From: Kerstersia similis
Lineage (GTDB): Bacteria > Pseudomonadota > Gammaproteobacteria > Burkholderiales > Burkholderiaceae_B
Reading direction: 5' to 3'
Assembly: GCF_965139615.1 (NCBI RefSeq)
Contig: NZ_CBCSIQ010000032.1
Coordinates: 1 to 44,748 of the forward strand
Length of the DNA stretch: 44,748 nt
The notes beneath the pieces were generated by a model, which did no database searches, was not told the origin of the DNA, and worked only from the letters and a program-made list of their open reading frames with translations. The translations under genes were made by a program, and so were the position numbers. Shown piece by piece: positions 34,150 through 43,068 of the stretch. Position 1 is the stretch's first letter; each line of letters starts with the position of its first letter.

Positions 34150-36015
34150 TCAGGCAGAAGGATCTATCGTGTAGGAGAACGCTTTTTGGCCTGTGGCATC
34201 CTTGACGGCGCGGGTTCCTTCAGGCGTGCCGTCCGTCAGCCAATATTGTGTCGTCTGAACTGTGCCGCTGGTGGAACGGATAGCGATCAGCGCCTGGTCG
34301 TTGACGGTATCGAGGCGCAACAGCGTGCACGAGTCGGCCTTGCATTGGCCTGCCGCGTGCGCCGGGGTGCCGGCAGCCGCAGCCGGGAACAGGCGCTGGG
34401 TACCTTTTTCGGTGCCATTGCTGCCCCAGATATGTCCGTCTTCTCCTTGGAATACGACATTCTTGCCGGCCTTGTGCAGCGGCGATGCGATTTTCGCCAG
34501 AATGCTTGCCGGCGGGACAATCCTGGGGGTTACCTTGCTGGCAGGTGCCGCTTGTTGCGTGCTTTCCGGCGTGCCACGGGTGAACCAGACGGCTATGCCA
34601 TTGCCATCATCGGCCAGGAAAAAGACGCCTTGTTCAGTTGCGGTCGGGAACTGGATGTTGCCATCCAGGGCGCCGGGGCCGACGTCGGAGAGGCGGGTAT
34701 GGGTTTCTCCGTCGGTTTTCCAGAGCTCCTGGCCGTAATCGCTGGTGTTGCGTATGAAATAAAGCGCGTTGTCATAGACCGCAAAAGTCTTGGAGAGATC
34801 CTTGCTGTCGCGCTGCTTTTCATCGAGCATGACCAGTTCTTCTTTGGGGATGATTTCCTTGGTGCCGGCTTCCGTCCCATCGGTTACGCCCAGGCTATGG
34901 TTCGCCAATTGGGGGGAAGAACTTTGCCGGATAGTGAAAATGATCTTGTCGCCGATAGCCTGGAAAAGTTGATCCGAACCGCCAAGCCCGATGGTGGTGG
35001 TCTTATCCCGGAAGGCGTTGGGGGCATTGGATATTTTTCTGGATCGGCCGGTGTCCAGATCCCTGGTCCAGAGTTCACTGAGTTCGATGGCAGCTTGCCC
35101 TGACTGAACGAAGTAAAGCGTGTTGCCGATAACGGTATATTGATTGGGAAGAATATAGAAGTTCTGGCCATCCTCGTTTGCAAGGGGGCGAGTGTTTTCC
35201 GGGGTGCCATCACTTTCCAGCACGACCGTGCGTGACCACATCAGGAGGGTTTGCTTGCTGGTCGTCAGGAAGCGGCCGAAATAGGTACTGCTGACCCTCT
35301 CCGTATCCGGTGTGATATTGACCGCCAGCCCGGTGCCCGCTGCGGTGCCGTCCGAAGACCAGAGTTCGATACCGTGTGTTGCGTCAGTGGCCTGGAAGAA
35401 GCTTTTGCCGTTGATGTAGTTGTTCACGGTCTTGGCTGCCGCCGCGAGGCCGTTGCCATTGATGACCGGTTGGCCGTCCTTGTCCTGCGCCCAGGTTGCA
35501 CGGCCACGATTCAGATCCAGCCAGAGATAGGCGAACTGGTTGCTGCTTTCACCTGCCACCCGGTATTCGTCTGAGATCAACACCGATTGCACGCAACTGA
35601 TGCCCAACGGGTTGTCAGCGGCAAGTGCCTGGTCGAGTTTGAAGGTTCCGTTACTTTGCACACTGCCCAGGTCCGAGTCATCAAAGTGGCATTGCAGCAG
35701 TGCCGTTTGAGGCTGGGGCGGCGTGACCAGTAGTTGCAGCGTGTCGTTCTGCGCGACGGTCGGCAATTTTTTCGTTCCGTCTGCCTGGAAAACCAGCGCT
35801 TCTTTTTTCTCTTCGCCGCGATTCTGCACCAGTTCGACTTTTGCCCCGGCCGGCAGTTGGTGAACGGTTACGGCAAGGTTGGCGGTCTTGTCCGAAGTGG
35901 GTTCTTTGTCGGTATTGGTGCCATCGCTACTCCCGCTGCCACCGCCGCCGCAAGCGGCCAGCAGAAGAAGAGCGCTGGTGTAAACCAGGGTTTTGCCATG
36001 AAAAATAGGCTTCAT
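34150..36015 (-). CDS. ELWxxDGT-repeat lipoprotein 3 (last of array)
   Basis: 621 residues. A lipoprotein signal ends in LLAAC (Cys22), followed by Gly4 and a Ser/Thr/Asp linker, with Gly at +2, so outer-membrane sorting is expected. Residues 45-145 form an Ig-like domain with two cysteines. The rest holds repeats such as IELWSSDGTAAGT, LGVTDGTEAGT, ELWKTDGE and YWLTDGTPEGT, the pattern of ELWxxDGT proteins, likely a beta-propeller. A CKADSC pair lies near the C-terminus. ATG 36015 is preceded by CGGAG. It is close in sequence to the neighbouring copy. Function is unknown; the operon suggests a surface role in siderophore or metal capture. Confidence 0.85.
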   Translation of the reverse strand: MKPIFHGKTLVYTSALLLLAACGGGGSGSSDGTNTDKEPTSDKTANLAVTVHQLPAGAKVELVQNRGEEKKEALVFQADGTKKLPTVAQNDTLQLLVTPPQPQTALLQCHFDDSDLGSVQSNGTFKLDQALAADNPLGISCVQSVLISDEYRVAGESSNQFAYLWLDLNRGRATWAQDKDGQPVINGNGLAAAAKTVNNYINGKSFFQATDATHGIELWSSDGTAAGTGLAVNITPDTERVSSTYFGRFLTTSKQTLLMWSRTVVLESDGTPENTRPLANEDGQNFYILPNQYTVIGNTLYFVQSGQAAIELSELWTRDLDTGRSRKISNAPNAFRDKTTTIGLGGSDQLFQAIGDKIIFTIRQSSSPQLANHSLGVTDGTEAGTKEIIPKEELVMLDEKQRDSKDLSKTFAVYDNALYFIRNTSDYGQELWKTDGETHTRLSDVGPGALDGNIQFPTATEQGVFFLADDGNGIAVWFTRGTPESTQQAAPASKVTPRIVPPASILAKIASPLHKAGKNVVFQGEDGHIWGSNGTEKGTQRLFPAAAAGTPAHAAGQCKADSCTLLRLDTVNDQALIAIRSTSGTVQTTQYWLTDGTPEGTRAVKDATGQKAFSYTIDPSA

Positions 36016-36085
36016 AGGGATCACTCCGAAAGAGAAAGGGGCCGCTAGGGCAGTCGGGCGACCCTGCCGCCGAACGGCGGCAGGG
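35935..36085. repeat. 151-bp direct repeat, copy 1
   Basis: This segment covers the lipoprotein signal codons, ribosome-binding site and upstream hairpin of lipoprotein 3. It matches 38119-38269 over exactly 151 bases with about 12 differences by hand count. The hairpin CCCTGCCGCC (36062-36071) / GGCGGCAGGG (36076-36085) ends it. Confidence 0.88.
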
Positions 36086-36300
36086 TGCCGTGGGATGATT
36101 GGGAAGACTGGGTCTGGCCACGCAGTACCATGCGGTCGCCCTGGCGGTAAGCTTTCCGCCAGGGCGCAGCGCAGCTGACATGCGCTTGTTGGGTGGCTGG
36201 GGCTGGAGTCAGCTGTTGGGAAGCAGCGGAACATGCCTTCCTTGGTGCTGTCCTTGCCCCCGAGATGCTTGGTGAACTGGCGGTAATTCTGGCCGTCGTA
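36086..36300 (-). pseudogene. Decayed 3' fragment of the ELWxxDGT lipoprotein 1 gene
   Basis: The minus strand reads YDGQNYRQFTKHL, then KEGMFRCFPTADSSPSHPTS and CQLRCALAES. This parallels YDDGQNYRQLTNHL, KEGTFRLFPTAESSPIHPKS and CQLRCSLTQS of the gene at 38281-40299. At DNA level it corresponds to 38410-38597 joined to 38270-38296, with about 113 bases deleted and a one-base insertion that breaks the frame near 36150. It has no start codon and abuts the stop of lipoprotein 2 at 36301. Confidence 0.8.
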
Positions 36301-38199
36301 TTAGCCCATTACGATTTCATGGGCAAAGGCTTGGCCATCGGCATCCTGGACGGCGCGGGTGCCGGCAGGGCTGCCATCCGTGAGCCAGTATTCCGTCTTT
36401 CGGGTCGTGCCGCTGATGGACACGATCTCGATCAAGACCTGGTTGCCCACCCGTTGCAATTGGGCCAGTTTGCACGAGTCCGCCTTGCATTCGCCTGTGG
36501 CGTGAACAGGCGTACCGTCAGCGGCCTTGGGAAAGAGACGCTGTGTGCCGCTTGCGGTGCCGTTGCTGCTCCAGATATGTCCGTCCGTGCCGACGAAAAC
36601 GGCGTGGGTAGCCGTGGCATGGAACGGTGTCGGAATCTGGGCGGCCCGGTTGGAGGGCTCGGGGACGAACGGTGTGACGGTGCTGCCCGGAACCACTTTC
36701 CTGGTGGAGTCCAGCGTGCCTTCGGTGAACCACAGGGCCGGGCCCTGGCCATCGTTGGCCTGGAACAGAACGCCGGTCTTCAGCGTGGTCAGGAAATTGA
36801 TCTCGCCATGCAGTGCGCCTGCGCCGATATCACTCAGGCGGGTATGCGTGGTGCCGTCAGTTTTCCAGAGTTCGCGGCCGTAATCGCTGGTCTTGCGCAG
36901 GAAGAACAGCTCATCCTTGAATTGGGTAAAGAGAGTGGCGGTGGGGTCACCTACCGAACTGGGCCTGGCCTCCTCCATTTCTGCAGTGGAGAACAATTCG
37001 CGGGTGCCCGCAGCAGTGCCGTCGCTGACGGCAAGGATATAGGGGGGGTAGGCGCCGTAATTGTTCTCGTTGATCGAGAAGAAAAGCTGATTGCCGACAG
37101 GCATCAAGAGCTCGTTGTTGTTCCCTACGCTATAGCTGGTATCCGCCACAACCTTGCCGGGTGAGGCAACAAGGGTGGTCGTTTGGGCAACGGGGTCACG
37201 TACCCAGAGTTCACCCGTCGGACTTTCACCGCCGTTGGTCATGAAATAGAGTTTGCCGCCCATGGCTGCCAGTTGTCCGGTCTGGACGGGCAGCAGCGTG
37301 TTGTCGCTGTTTTGGTTGATGAAGGTCGTTGTGGCCGGTGTGCCCTGAGTTTCGACAAGGTCAGTGGCCAGCCCCAGGCGTCTGCCTTCTTTGCTGACGC
37401 GCGCATACAGATATTGGCCGCCGACGGTGACGAAGTTACTGGGCCGGGAGTGCAGGACGCTGTTGCCGGTTTCTTCGACAATATTGACGGCGACTTTGGC
37501 GCCGCTGGCCGGTCCGGCCGAGACCCAGAGTTCATTGCCCTGTGTGGGGTGTACGGCAGCGAAGTAGCCTTGGTTGTTCAGATAGGCGGCCATTTTATCT
37601 GCAGACGGGCCGGGCCACAGACCATTGCGTACCGGTTCACCATCGGGATCCTTGATCCAGGTGATACGGGCCTGATCCAGATTCAGCCAGAACGCGGCAG
37701 CCTCGATCTGGTTACTGCTCAAGGCGTTGAAACCGCCCATGGCCAGCACGGACTCCGAGCAGGTGACGGACAGACTGGCCTTGTCTTGAGGTACTTGGGT
37801 CAGGTTGAAGCTGCCGTCGCTTTGGATGTTGCCAAGCTCGCTGTTGGCAAACTCGCATTGCAGCAAGGCCGTTTGCGGCTGCGCAGGCGTGACGCGTATT
37901 TGTAGCGCGTCACCTTTGTCGGCATTGGATAACGACTGCTTGTCGTCTTTCTGAAAAGTCAGGGTCTGCTGGGTGGCACCTGCGCGTGTCTGGACCAGCG
38001 CCAGGCTGGCGCCTGGCGGCAAGTGGCTGACCGATAGGGCCAGGTCTGCTGGTTTGCCCGGCGTCACAGGAGGGGTGCCACCATCGGTATTGCCGCCGGT
38101 GGTGTTGTCACTGCCACCGCTGCCACCGCCGCCGCAAGCGGCCAGCAAGAGAAGAGCGCTGGTATAAACCAGGGTTCTGCCATGAAAAATAGGCTTCAT
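36301..38199 (-). CDS. ELWxxDGT-repeat lipoprotein 2
   Basis: 632 residues. The signal is nearly identical to that of lipoprotein 3, with LLAAC (Cys22) and a Gly4 linker. An Ig-like domain with two cysteines (QCEFANSELG, VTCSES) is followed by repeats such as ELWVSAGPASG, LAVSDGTAAGT, ELWKTDGTTHT, LWFTEGTLDST, IWSSNGTASGT and YWLTDGSPAGT, and a CKADSC pair. ATG 38199 has CGGAG ahead; the GTG at 38208 would add three residues. Its TAA sits exactly at the junction with the duplicated gene fragment, so the original C-terminus may have been lost. Confidence 0.85.
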   Translation of the reverse strand: MKPIFHGRTLVYTSALLLLAACGGGGSGGSDNTTGGNTDGGTPPVTPGKPADLALSVSHLPPGASLALVQTRAGATQQTLTFQKDDKQSLSNADKGDALQIRVTPAQPQTALLQCEFANSELGNIQSDGSFNLTQVPQDKASLSVTCSESVLAMGGFNALSSNQIEAAAFWLNLDQARITWIKDPDGEPVRNGLWPGPSADKMAAYLNNQGYFAAVHPTQGNELWVSAGPASGAKVAVNIVEETGNSVLHSRPSNFVTVGGQYLYARVSKEGRRLGLATDLVETQGTPATTTFINQNSDNTLLPVQTGQLAAMGGKLYFMTNGGESPTGELWVRDPVAQTTTLVASPGKVVADTSYSVGNNNELLMPVGNQLFFSINENNYGAYPPYILAVSDGTAAGTRELFSTAEMEEARPSSVGDPTATLFTQFKDELFFLRKTSDYGRELWKTDGTTHTRLSDIGAGALHGEINFLTTLKTGVLFQANDGQGPALWFTEGTLDSTRKVVPGSTVTPFVPEPSNRAAQIPTPFHATATHAVFVGTDGHIWSSNGTASGTQRLFPKAADGTPVHATGECKADSCKLAQLQRVGNQVLIEIVSISGTTRKTEYWLTDGSPAGTRAVQDADGQAFAHEIVMG

Positions 38200-38269
38200 A
38201 GGGATCACTCCGAAAAGAAAAGGGGCCGCTCGGGCAGTCGGGAGACCCTGCCGCCGAGTGTCGGCAGGG
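38119..38269. repeat. 151-bp direct repeat, copy 2
   Basis: This copy spans the signal codons and upstream region of lipoprotein 2 and ends at hairpin CCCTGCCG/CGGCAGGG, which here lies just after the stop of lipoprotein 1. It is the source-like context for the copy at 35935-36085. Confidence 0.88.
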
Positions 38270-38280
38270 CGTCATGGAAT

Positions 38281-40299
38281 TTATTGGGCAGACTGATGCT
38301 GGAAACGCTCGCCAGTCGCTTCGTCCAGCAGTCGTACGGTGCCTTCCAGCGTGCCATCCGTCACCCAGTAACTGACGAAGTCTTCGTCGCCACCGTCTAC
38401 CGGAAGCTTGGTTTGTCCACGCAGGACCACGCGGTCACCCAGGCGGTAGCTTTGCGTCAGGGAGCAACGCAGCTGGCATTCGCTTTTCGGGTGGATGGGG
38501 CTGGATTCGGCCGTGGGGAATAAGCGGAACGTGCCTTCCTTGGTGCCGTCCGTGCTCCAGAGGTGGTTGGTGAGCTGGCGGTAATTCTGGCCGTCGTCAT
38601 AGAAGACGACACGATTGGCAAGCACGAACATGCCGGATGGGTAGAGGCCCCTGGCGCCACCGACGGCAAGGCCGTCCGGCAGTTCGACGATGTGGGTGCC
38701 TGCTGCCGTGCCATCGCTTTTCAGCAATGCCATGCCGATACTGGAATCCGCTTCGCGCGTACGCACCTGCAGGTACAGGGCGTCATTCGAGGCCGCCATG
38801 TTGACGATATCCGTGATCCGGTCATTGGTGACCTTGACGACTTTCTTCGTACCCGTGGGCGTGCCATCGGTTTCCCAGAGTTCAGTGTCATCCCCGATGA
38901 AATACAGTTTTTCCTTCCATGGGGTGTAAAGCGTGGGTGCTGTGCTGGTGCTGGGTTCGTAGATCTTTCGTGTTCCCGCCTTGCTGCCATCGCTGCTCCA
39001 CACGCCGGTGTAGCCAACGACCGATTCGGCGCCGTTGTCATGGGTGACCAGGCGGTAGTCCGTGCCGCCCATCAGGATGAACTGACCATTGACCGCTTCC
39101 GTCGTGGAAGGCATGGCAGCGAAGAGCCCTCCGGTACTGACGTCGCCTGTCGCAGGGTTGGTGGCAGATTCGAAGTCGTCGGAGGTGGCAAGCGTTTCTT
39201 GTGCGCCGGTATTGATGTCAATGGCAATCGTGGAAATATGCCGGGTGGGCTTGTCCGGATTCAGCACCACGGTGGCATACCGTTTGCCATTAAACGTCAC
39301 GGCATGACGTACGACGGCGTCTGCGGGGTACGTTGTCGTGTCCCACTTTTCCGCAACGGTACCGGCGGTGGTTCCGTCAGTCCGATACCACAGGGGAGAG
39401 GCCTTGGTCGTGGCGCTCAGTGAGAGGACTTCGGGGTTGCCACTGGTGAATGCATCGCCTGATTGCAACTCAGGCAGGGGTTGCTTGTGTTTGTCGCGAT
39501 AGCCGCCGTAAAAGTGGATGTCCTGGTCTGTCGTGCCCAGCGAGGCCAGTTTCTGTGCGCCAGTGATCGTACCGTCCGTGCTCCACAACCCGACAGTGCC
39601 GTCGCTCTGCTTGCCGGCCAGGATGGCCTTGCCGCCGGCAAAACTGTTGATGACATCCCGGCCCGATACTCGGCTGGTTTCGTAGATGGGCTGGCCACTG
39701 CTGTCGTTCAGCCAGCTGGCGCGCGCAGTATCTATGTTGATGAGCAGGAAGCCCGAAGGGCCCGGCTGATAGGAATAGGGGCCGGTTTTGGTTTGCTCGC
39801 GCGGCTGGCCCAGCAGATAGGCGCGTCCGCATCGCACCGTCTCGGTTTCGCCCTGGGCTTGTGCCTGCAGGATCAGGCTGCCGTCGGGCTGGCGCTGTGC
39901 AATGCCGGAACTGTTCTGAAAGCGGCAGGTGACGAGATAGCCTTGCTGTGGCGCGACCTCTATTTTTCCGATTTTCAAGCTATCGCCAATGGCCGTGGAT
40001 GGCAGGTTCAGGCTGCTGGTACGGGTCTGGTTGCCATTCAGGGGGTGGCTGCTGGTGTTCTCTGCACTGGTGTGCAGAATAGTTAATGTCGTGTCGGCAG
40101 GCAGGTCGCAGACTTTCAAGGTCAGTCCGGTATTGCTGTGCTGCAAAAGGCAATCGGATCTTTCCTGATTCTGTTCGCCGCCATTGCCGTTATCTGGCTC
40201 ATAGGTGCGGTATTCGCTGTCATCACCGTCGCTGACGCAGCCCCCCAGCAGAAGGATGCAGGAGAGGGTCAGCGAGTGGGGGAGGAACGGGGTTTTCAT
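38281..40299 (-). CDS. ELWxxDGT-repeat lipoprotein 1 (receptor-proximal)
   Basis: 672 residues. The lipoprotein signal ends in LLGGC (Cys21), followed by an Asp/Glu/Asn-rich linker. The Ig-like domain has cysteines in VTCRFQNSSG and VRCGRAY. Repeats include GLWSTDGTITG, LWYRTDGTTAGT, VWSSDGSKAGT, ELWETDGTPTGT, LLKSDGTAAGT, LWSTDGTKEGT and YWVTDGTLEGT; a CQLRC pair lies near the end. It is clearly related to, but more diverged than, lipoproteins 2 and 3. It starts 18 bp after the receptor gene's stop, with AGGT as a weak ribosome-binding site, so cotranscription is very likely. No enzymatic motif is seen. Confidence 0.86.
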   Translation of the reverse strand: MKTPFLPHSLTLSCILLLGGCVSDGDDSEYRTYEPDNGNGGEQNQERSDCLLQHSNTGLTLKVCDLPADTTLTILHTSAENTSSHPLNGNQTRTSSLNLPSTAIGDSLKIGKIEVAPQQGYLVTCRFQNSSGIAQRQPDGSLILQAQAQGETETVRCGRAYLLGQPREQTKTGPYSYQPGPSGFLLINIDTARASWLNDSSGQPIYETSRVSGRDVINSFAGGKAILAGKQSDGTVGLWSTDGTITGAQKLASLGTTDQDIHFYGGYRDKHKQPLPELQSGDAFTSGNPEVLSLSATTKASPLWYRTDGTTAGTVAEKWDTTTYPADAVVRHAVTFNGKRYATVVLNPDKPTRHISTIAIDINTGAQETLATSDDFESATNPATGDVSTGGLFAAMPSTTEAVNGQFILMGGTDYRLVTHDNGAESVVGYTGVWSSDGSKAGTRKIYEPSTSTAPTLYTPWKEKLYFIGDDTELWETDGTPTGTKKVVKVTNDRITDIVNMAASNDALYLQVRTREADSSIGMALLKSDGTAAGTHIVELPDGLAVGGARGLYPSGMFVLANRVVFYDDGQNYRQLTNHLWSTDGTKEGTFRLFPTAESSPIHPKSECQLRCSLTQSYRLGDRVVLRGQTKLPVDGGDEDFVSYWVTDGTLEGTVRLLDEATGERFQHQSAQ

Positions 40300-40317
40300 G
40301 TCTGGTACCTGCAAAAA

Positions 40318-42906
40318 TCAGAATTGCATATTCAAAGATGCAGTCACGCTGCGAGGAGAGCCGAAATAGCTGGCGCGCTCGTTTGCCATATAGGTTTTGT
40401 CGAAGAGATTGCCCACGTTCAAGCCCAGGGTGGTGTGTTGGTTGAAGCGGTAGCGCGCCATCAGGTCCACCACGGCATAACTGGGTTGTTCGTAGTTGTC
40501 GATGCTCTTCATGACCGCGATGGTCGGGCTCTTCCAGCGTATGCCGCCGCCTAGCGTCAGCTTGTCGGTCAGGTCGTAGGTGCTGAACAGCACGAAGGTA
40601 TGCTTGGGGCGATTGAAGTCATTACCTTGGGCGACATCATCCCCGGGCTGGTGGTTATTGGGGGCTGATACTGCACCGACATGCAGATAGGTGTAGCCGG
40701 CATTGATGCGCCAGCGTGGCGTGATTTCACCGGCGATGGTGAGTTCCATTCCAGACATGGTCGGGCCGCTCATCGGCGCCATGGGGTCGCACTGTTGCTG
40801 ATACTTGTAGGGACTGCGACAAGTCAGCGCGACCATCTTCTGGGTGTTGTCGTCATAGTAGTAATAGTAGTTGTACGGGACATTCTTCTCATGCATGCGG
40901 AATAGCGCGCCATGCAGGTTGAGCCGGTCGTCATTGAGTGCCGTTTTGAAGCCGATTTCATAGGTATTGCCGGTCTTGGGCGGCATCATGACGAACATCA
41001 GGCCTTTGTCGAGATCGTCTGACGTGACACCTTGCACATCGGATTGCGGCTGATAAATATTGGTGTAGCTGGCGTATAGCGCCGTGCTTTCCGTCAGGTC
41101 CTGTATCACGCCGAAGTAAGGGATAAAACGGCGTGGGTGCTTGATCTGCGCGTCAGGAATACTGCTGGGGACACCACTTTTGGTCGCGGTCTGGATCAAG
41201 AGGTTGTAGTCGTGGTAACGCGTTCCCAGAATCAGCGTTGTGTCTTCGAAAGGCTTGAGTTTCAGGCTGAGGAAAGCCCCGCGCTGGGTTTCCGTATTGA
41301 TTTGCCGATTGGCCCATTGGTCGATGGCATAGGTGCCATCGTGAAAGGTGCCACGCGGGAGATAGGGGATGGGAATGGCGCCGTTGTTCCAGCTGTCCTT
41401 GGTGATGGGATCAATGCTGCTGCCGACGACATTGCTGTTCCAGTATTGCGGGGAGTCAATTTCCCCCTTGTGGCCGTTGAATCCGACGGCGACCTGGGCA
41501 TCCCGCTGCCACAACTGGAATTTACCCAGCAGTGTTATGTCCAGGTTGTGCAGTTTGTTGCGCGAGTGAATACGTCCGTAGTCGAGACTGGCAAGCTGGT
41601 ACTTGGGGTCATAGTAGGTAAAGCCCACCATGCCATAGACCCGATTGGGCTCGGCGTCGGTGTATTGATAGCTTCCGCTAAGGCTCCAGTCATCGTTGAA
41701 GTGGTGCTTCAATTCGGCCATGTATTGCTTGACGTCCTGTTTGGCCCAGGACCACTGTGTGGCGGCATTGAAGTGGCGTCCGCCTTCCGACAGCATGGTG
41801 TAGGTGCTATCCGTGTTGCCGCGCAGGTCCGTGCCGTGCGGGGCGGCGTCATCGACACGTTTGCCGAAACGGGTGTGGCTCAGGGCAAGCGTCGTGTCTT
41901 CGCCCAGATCGGCTTCGACGATGCCGTAGAACATCCGGGTTTTCTCCTCGACCCGGTCAATCCAGTGCTTGCCCTCCTGGGCGGTTGCAACCAGGCGTCC
42001 GCGCAGACTGCCACTGGCATTGAACGGTTGGCTCAGGTCCAGCTCGGCACGGCGCCTGGCCCAGGTGCCATAGCTCAGAGTGGCTTTGTAGGACGGTTCA
42101 AAGTGCGGGCGTTTACGTACGAAGTTGATGCTGGCAGAAGGGTCGCCAGCGCCTGTGGTCAGCCCCGTGGAGCCCCGGATGATTTCGATGCGCTCGTAGA
42201 TCGAGGTGTCCATGCTCATCATCATGTCCGCGCCGCCAAACATGCTGGCGCTGGTTGGCATGCCGTCGATCTGATAGTTATTGATGGCATAGCCACGCGA
42301 GTACACGCTGGCTCGGCCCGCGCCGGGAACACCATATTCCTGGATGGACAGCCCAGGGGTATTGCGCAACACATCCACGACTTGCTGCAGGTTCTGTTCC
42401 TCGATCTGCTTTTCCGTGATGATGGTCAGGCTTTGCGGGGTTTCCTTGATGCTCAGATCCAGTTTGGTTGCGTTGCTGGAACGGCTGACGGTGTAGTTGC
42501 TGGCGGCTTCCTCGGCCGTGGTGGGTCTCCAGGTGCCGGCAACGGTAATGGTCGAGAGCGTGGCGGTGGGGTCGTCGTCGGAGCGCTCGGTGCTGCGCTG
42601 GCGGATAAAGATGTCGCGATCTTCCATGCTGGCTGTCAGGCCGCTGCCGGATAGCAGTTGATCTAGCGCCTGCTGGACGGTCATGCTGCCGTTGACGGCA
42701 GGACTGTTCCGGCCTTCGGTCAGGGCGCTTGAAAAGATGATGCGCGTATCGGTTTGCAAGGCCAGCGCATTGAGCGCTTGCCCCAGCGGCTGGGCCGCCA
42801 GGTGGACTGTCACGGCGACATCCTGCGCCTGGACGCTGGCAGTCAGAAAGACAGCATGAGCCAAGGCGATGACACTGGCTTGGCTCAAATAGGATCGGAT
42901 GGACAC
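40318..42906 (-). CDS. TonB-dependent siderophore receptor with N-terminal signalling domain (FpvA/FecA type)
   Basis: 862 residues from a GTG start. A signal peptide to about residue 27 precedes an STN domain (about 30-103: LGQALNALALQTDTRIIFSS, in part) that contacts a FecR-type regulator. A TonB box candidate is STITVAG. The plug has ETPQSLTIITEKQIEEQN (in part), YSRGYAINNYQIDG and IIRGSTGLTTGAGDPSASINFVRKRP (in parts), typical of ferri-siderophore receptors. The 22-strand barrel ends in the terminal Phe of SLNMQF, the BAM signal. The siderophore is not identifiable. GTG is used because the signal peptide begins here and no nearer ATG exists. Confidence 0.93.
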   Translation of the reverse strand: MSIRSYLSQASVIALAHAVFLTASVQAQDVAVTVHLAAQPLGQALNALALQTDTRIIFSSALTEGRNSPAVNGSMTVQQALDQLLSGSGLTASMEDRDIFIRQRSTERSDDDPTATLSTITVAGTWRPTTAEEAASNYTVSRSSNATKLDLSIKETPQSLTIITEKQIEEQNLQQVVDVLRNTPGLSIQEYGVPGAGRASVYSRGYAINNYQIDGMPTSASMFGGADMMMSMDTSIYERIEIIRGSTGLTTGAGDPSASINFVRKRPHFEPSYKATLSYGTWARRRAELDLSQPFNASGSLRGRLVATAQEGKHWIDRVEEKTRMFYGIVEADLGEDTTLALSHTRFGKRVDDAAPHGTDLRGNTDSTYTMLSEGGRHFNAATQWSWAKQDVKQYMAELKHHFNDDWSLSGSYQYTDAEPNRVYGMVGFTYYDPKYQLASLDYGRIHSRNKLHNLDITLLGKFQLWQRDAQVAVGFNGHKGEIDSPQYWNSNVVGSSIDPITKDSWNNGAIPIPYLPRGTFHDGTYAIDQWANRQINTETQRGAFLSLKLKPFEDTTLILGTRYHDYNLLIQTATKSGVPSSIPDAQIKHPRRFIPYFGVIQDLTESTALYASYTNIYQPQSDVQGVTSDDLDKGLMFVMMPPKTGNTYEIGFKTALNDDRLNLHGALFRMHEKNVPYNYYYYYDDNTQKMVALTCRSPYKYQQQCDPMAPMSGPTMSGMELTIAGEITPRWRINAGYTYLHVGAVSAPNNHQPGDDVAQGNDFNRPKHTFVLFSTYDLTDKLTLGGGIRWKSPTIAVMKSIDNYEQPSYAVVDLMARYRFNQHTTLGLNVGNLFDKTYMANERASYFGSPRSVTASLNMQF

Positions 42907-42981
42907 GACAGCCTGGCTCCGTATGCATAAGGAAATTGAGGATGACCATCACAACCAGAGGCTGGCGGCGTGGCTTGATCT

Positions 42982-42987
42982 ATTTCC
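42982..42987 (-). promoter_or_regulatory. Possible FecI-type -35 element before the receptor gene
   Basis: The 162 bp gap between the fecR-like and receptor genes contains GGAAAT on the minus strand at 42987-42982. This equals the -35 hexamer of the E. coli fecA promoter. It stands about 75 bases ahead of the receptor start. A convincing -10 was not found. Confidence 0.3.
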
Positions 42988-43068
42988 TAGGCGGTTGAGC
43001 CCGGTGTCAGGTGAAGTTGATTTTCAAATTGTTACAAAATGGGCGTGAGTTTGCGGCAGGCCTGGCAG

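Noticed and set aside
36016..36234. N-terminal extension of lipoprotein 3 to 36234
   Set aside because: The extension translates the decayed gene fragment and the spacer; the lipoprotein signal and CGGAG place the start at 36015.
36193..37164. Plus-strand ORFs opposite the ELWxxDGT lipoproteins
   Set aside because: They are mirrors of the lipoprotein genes and end where those repeats change frame; no ribosome-binding sites or domains.
41137..42654. 505-codon plus-strand ORF opposite the siderophore receptor
   Set aside because: The minus-strand frame encodes a full TonB-dependent receptor; the plus frame is its mirror.
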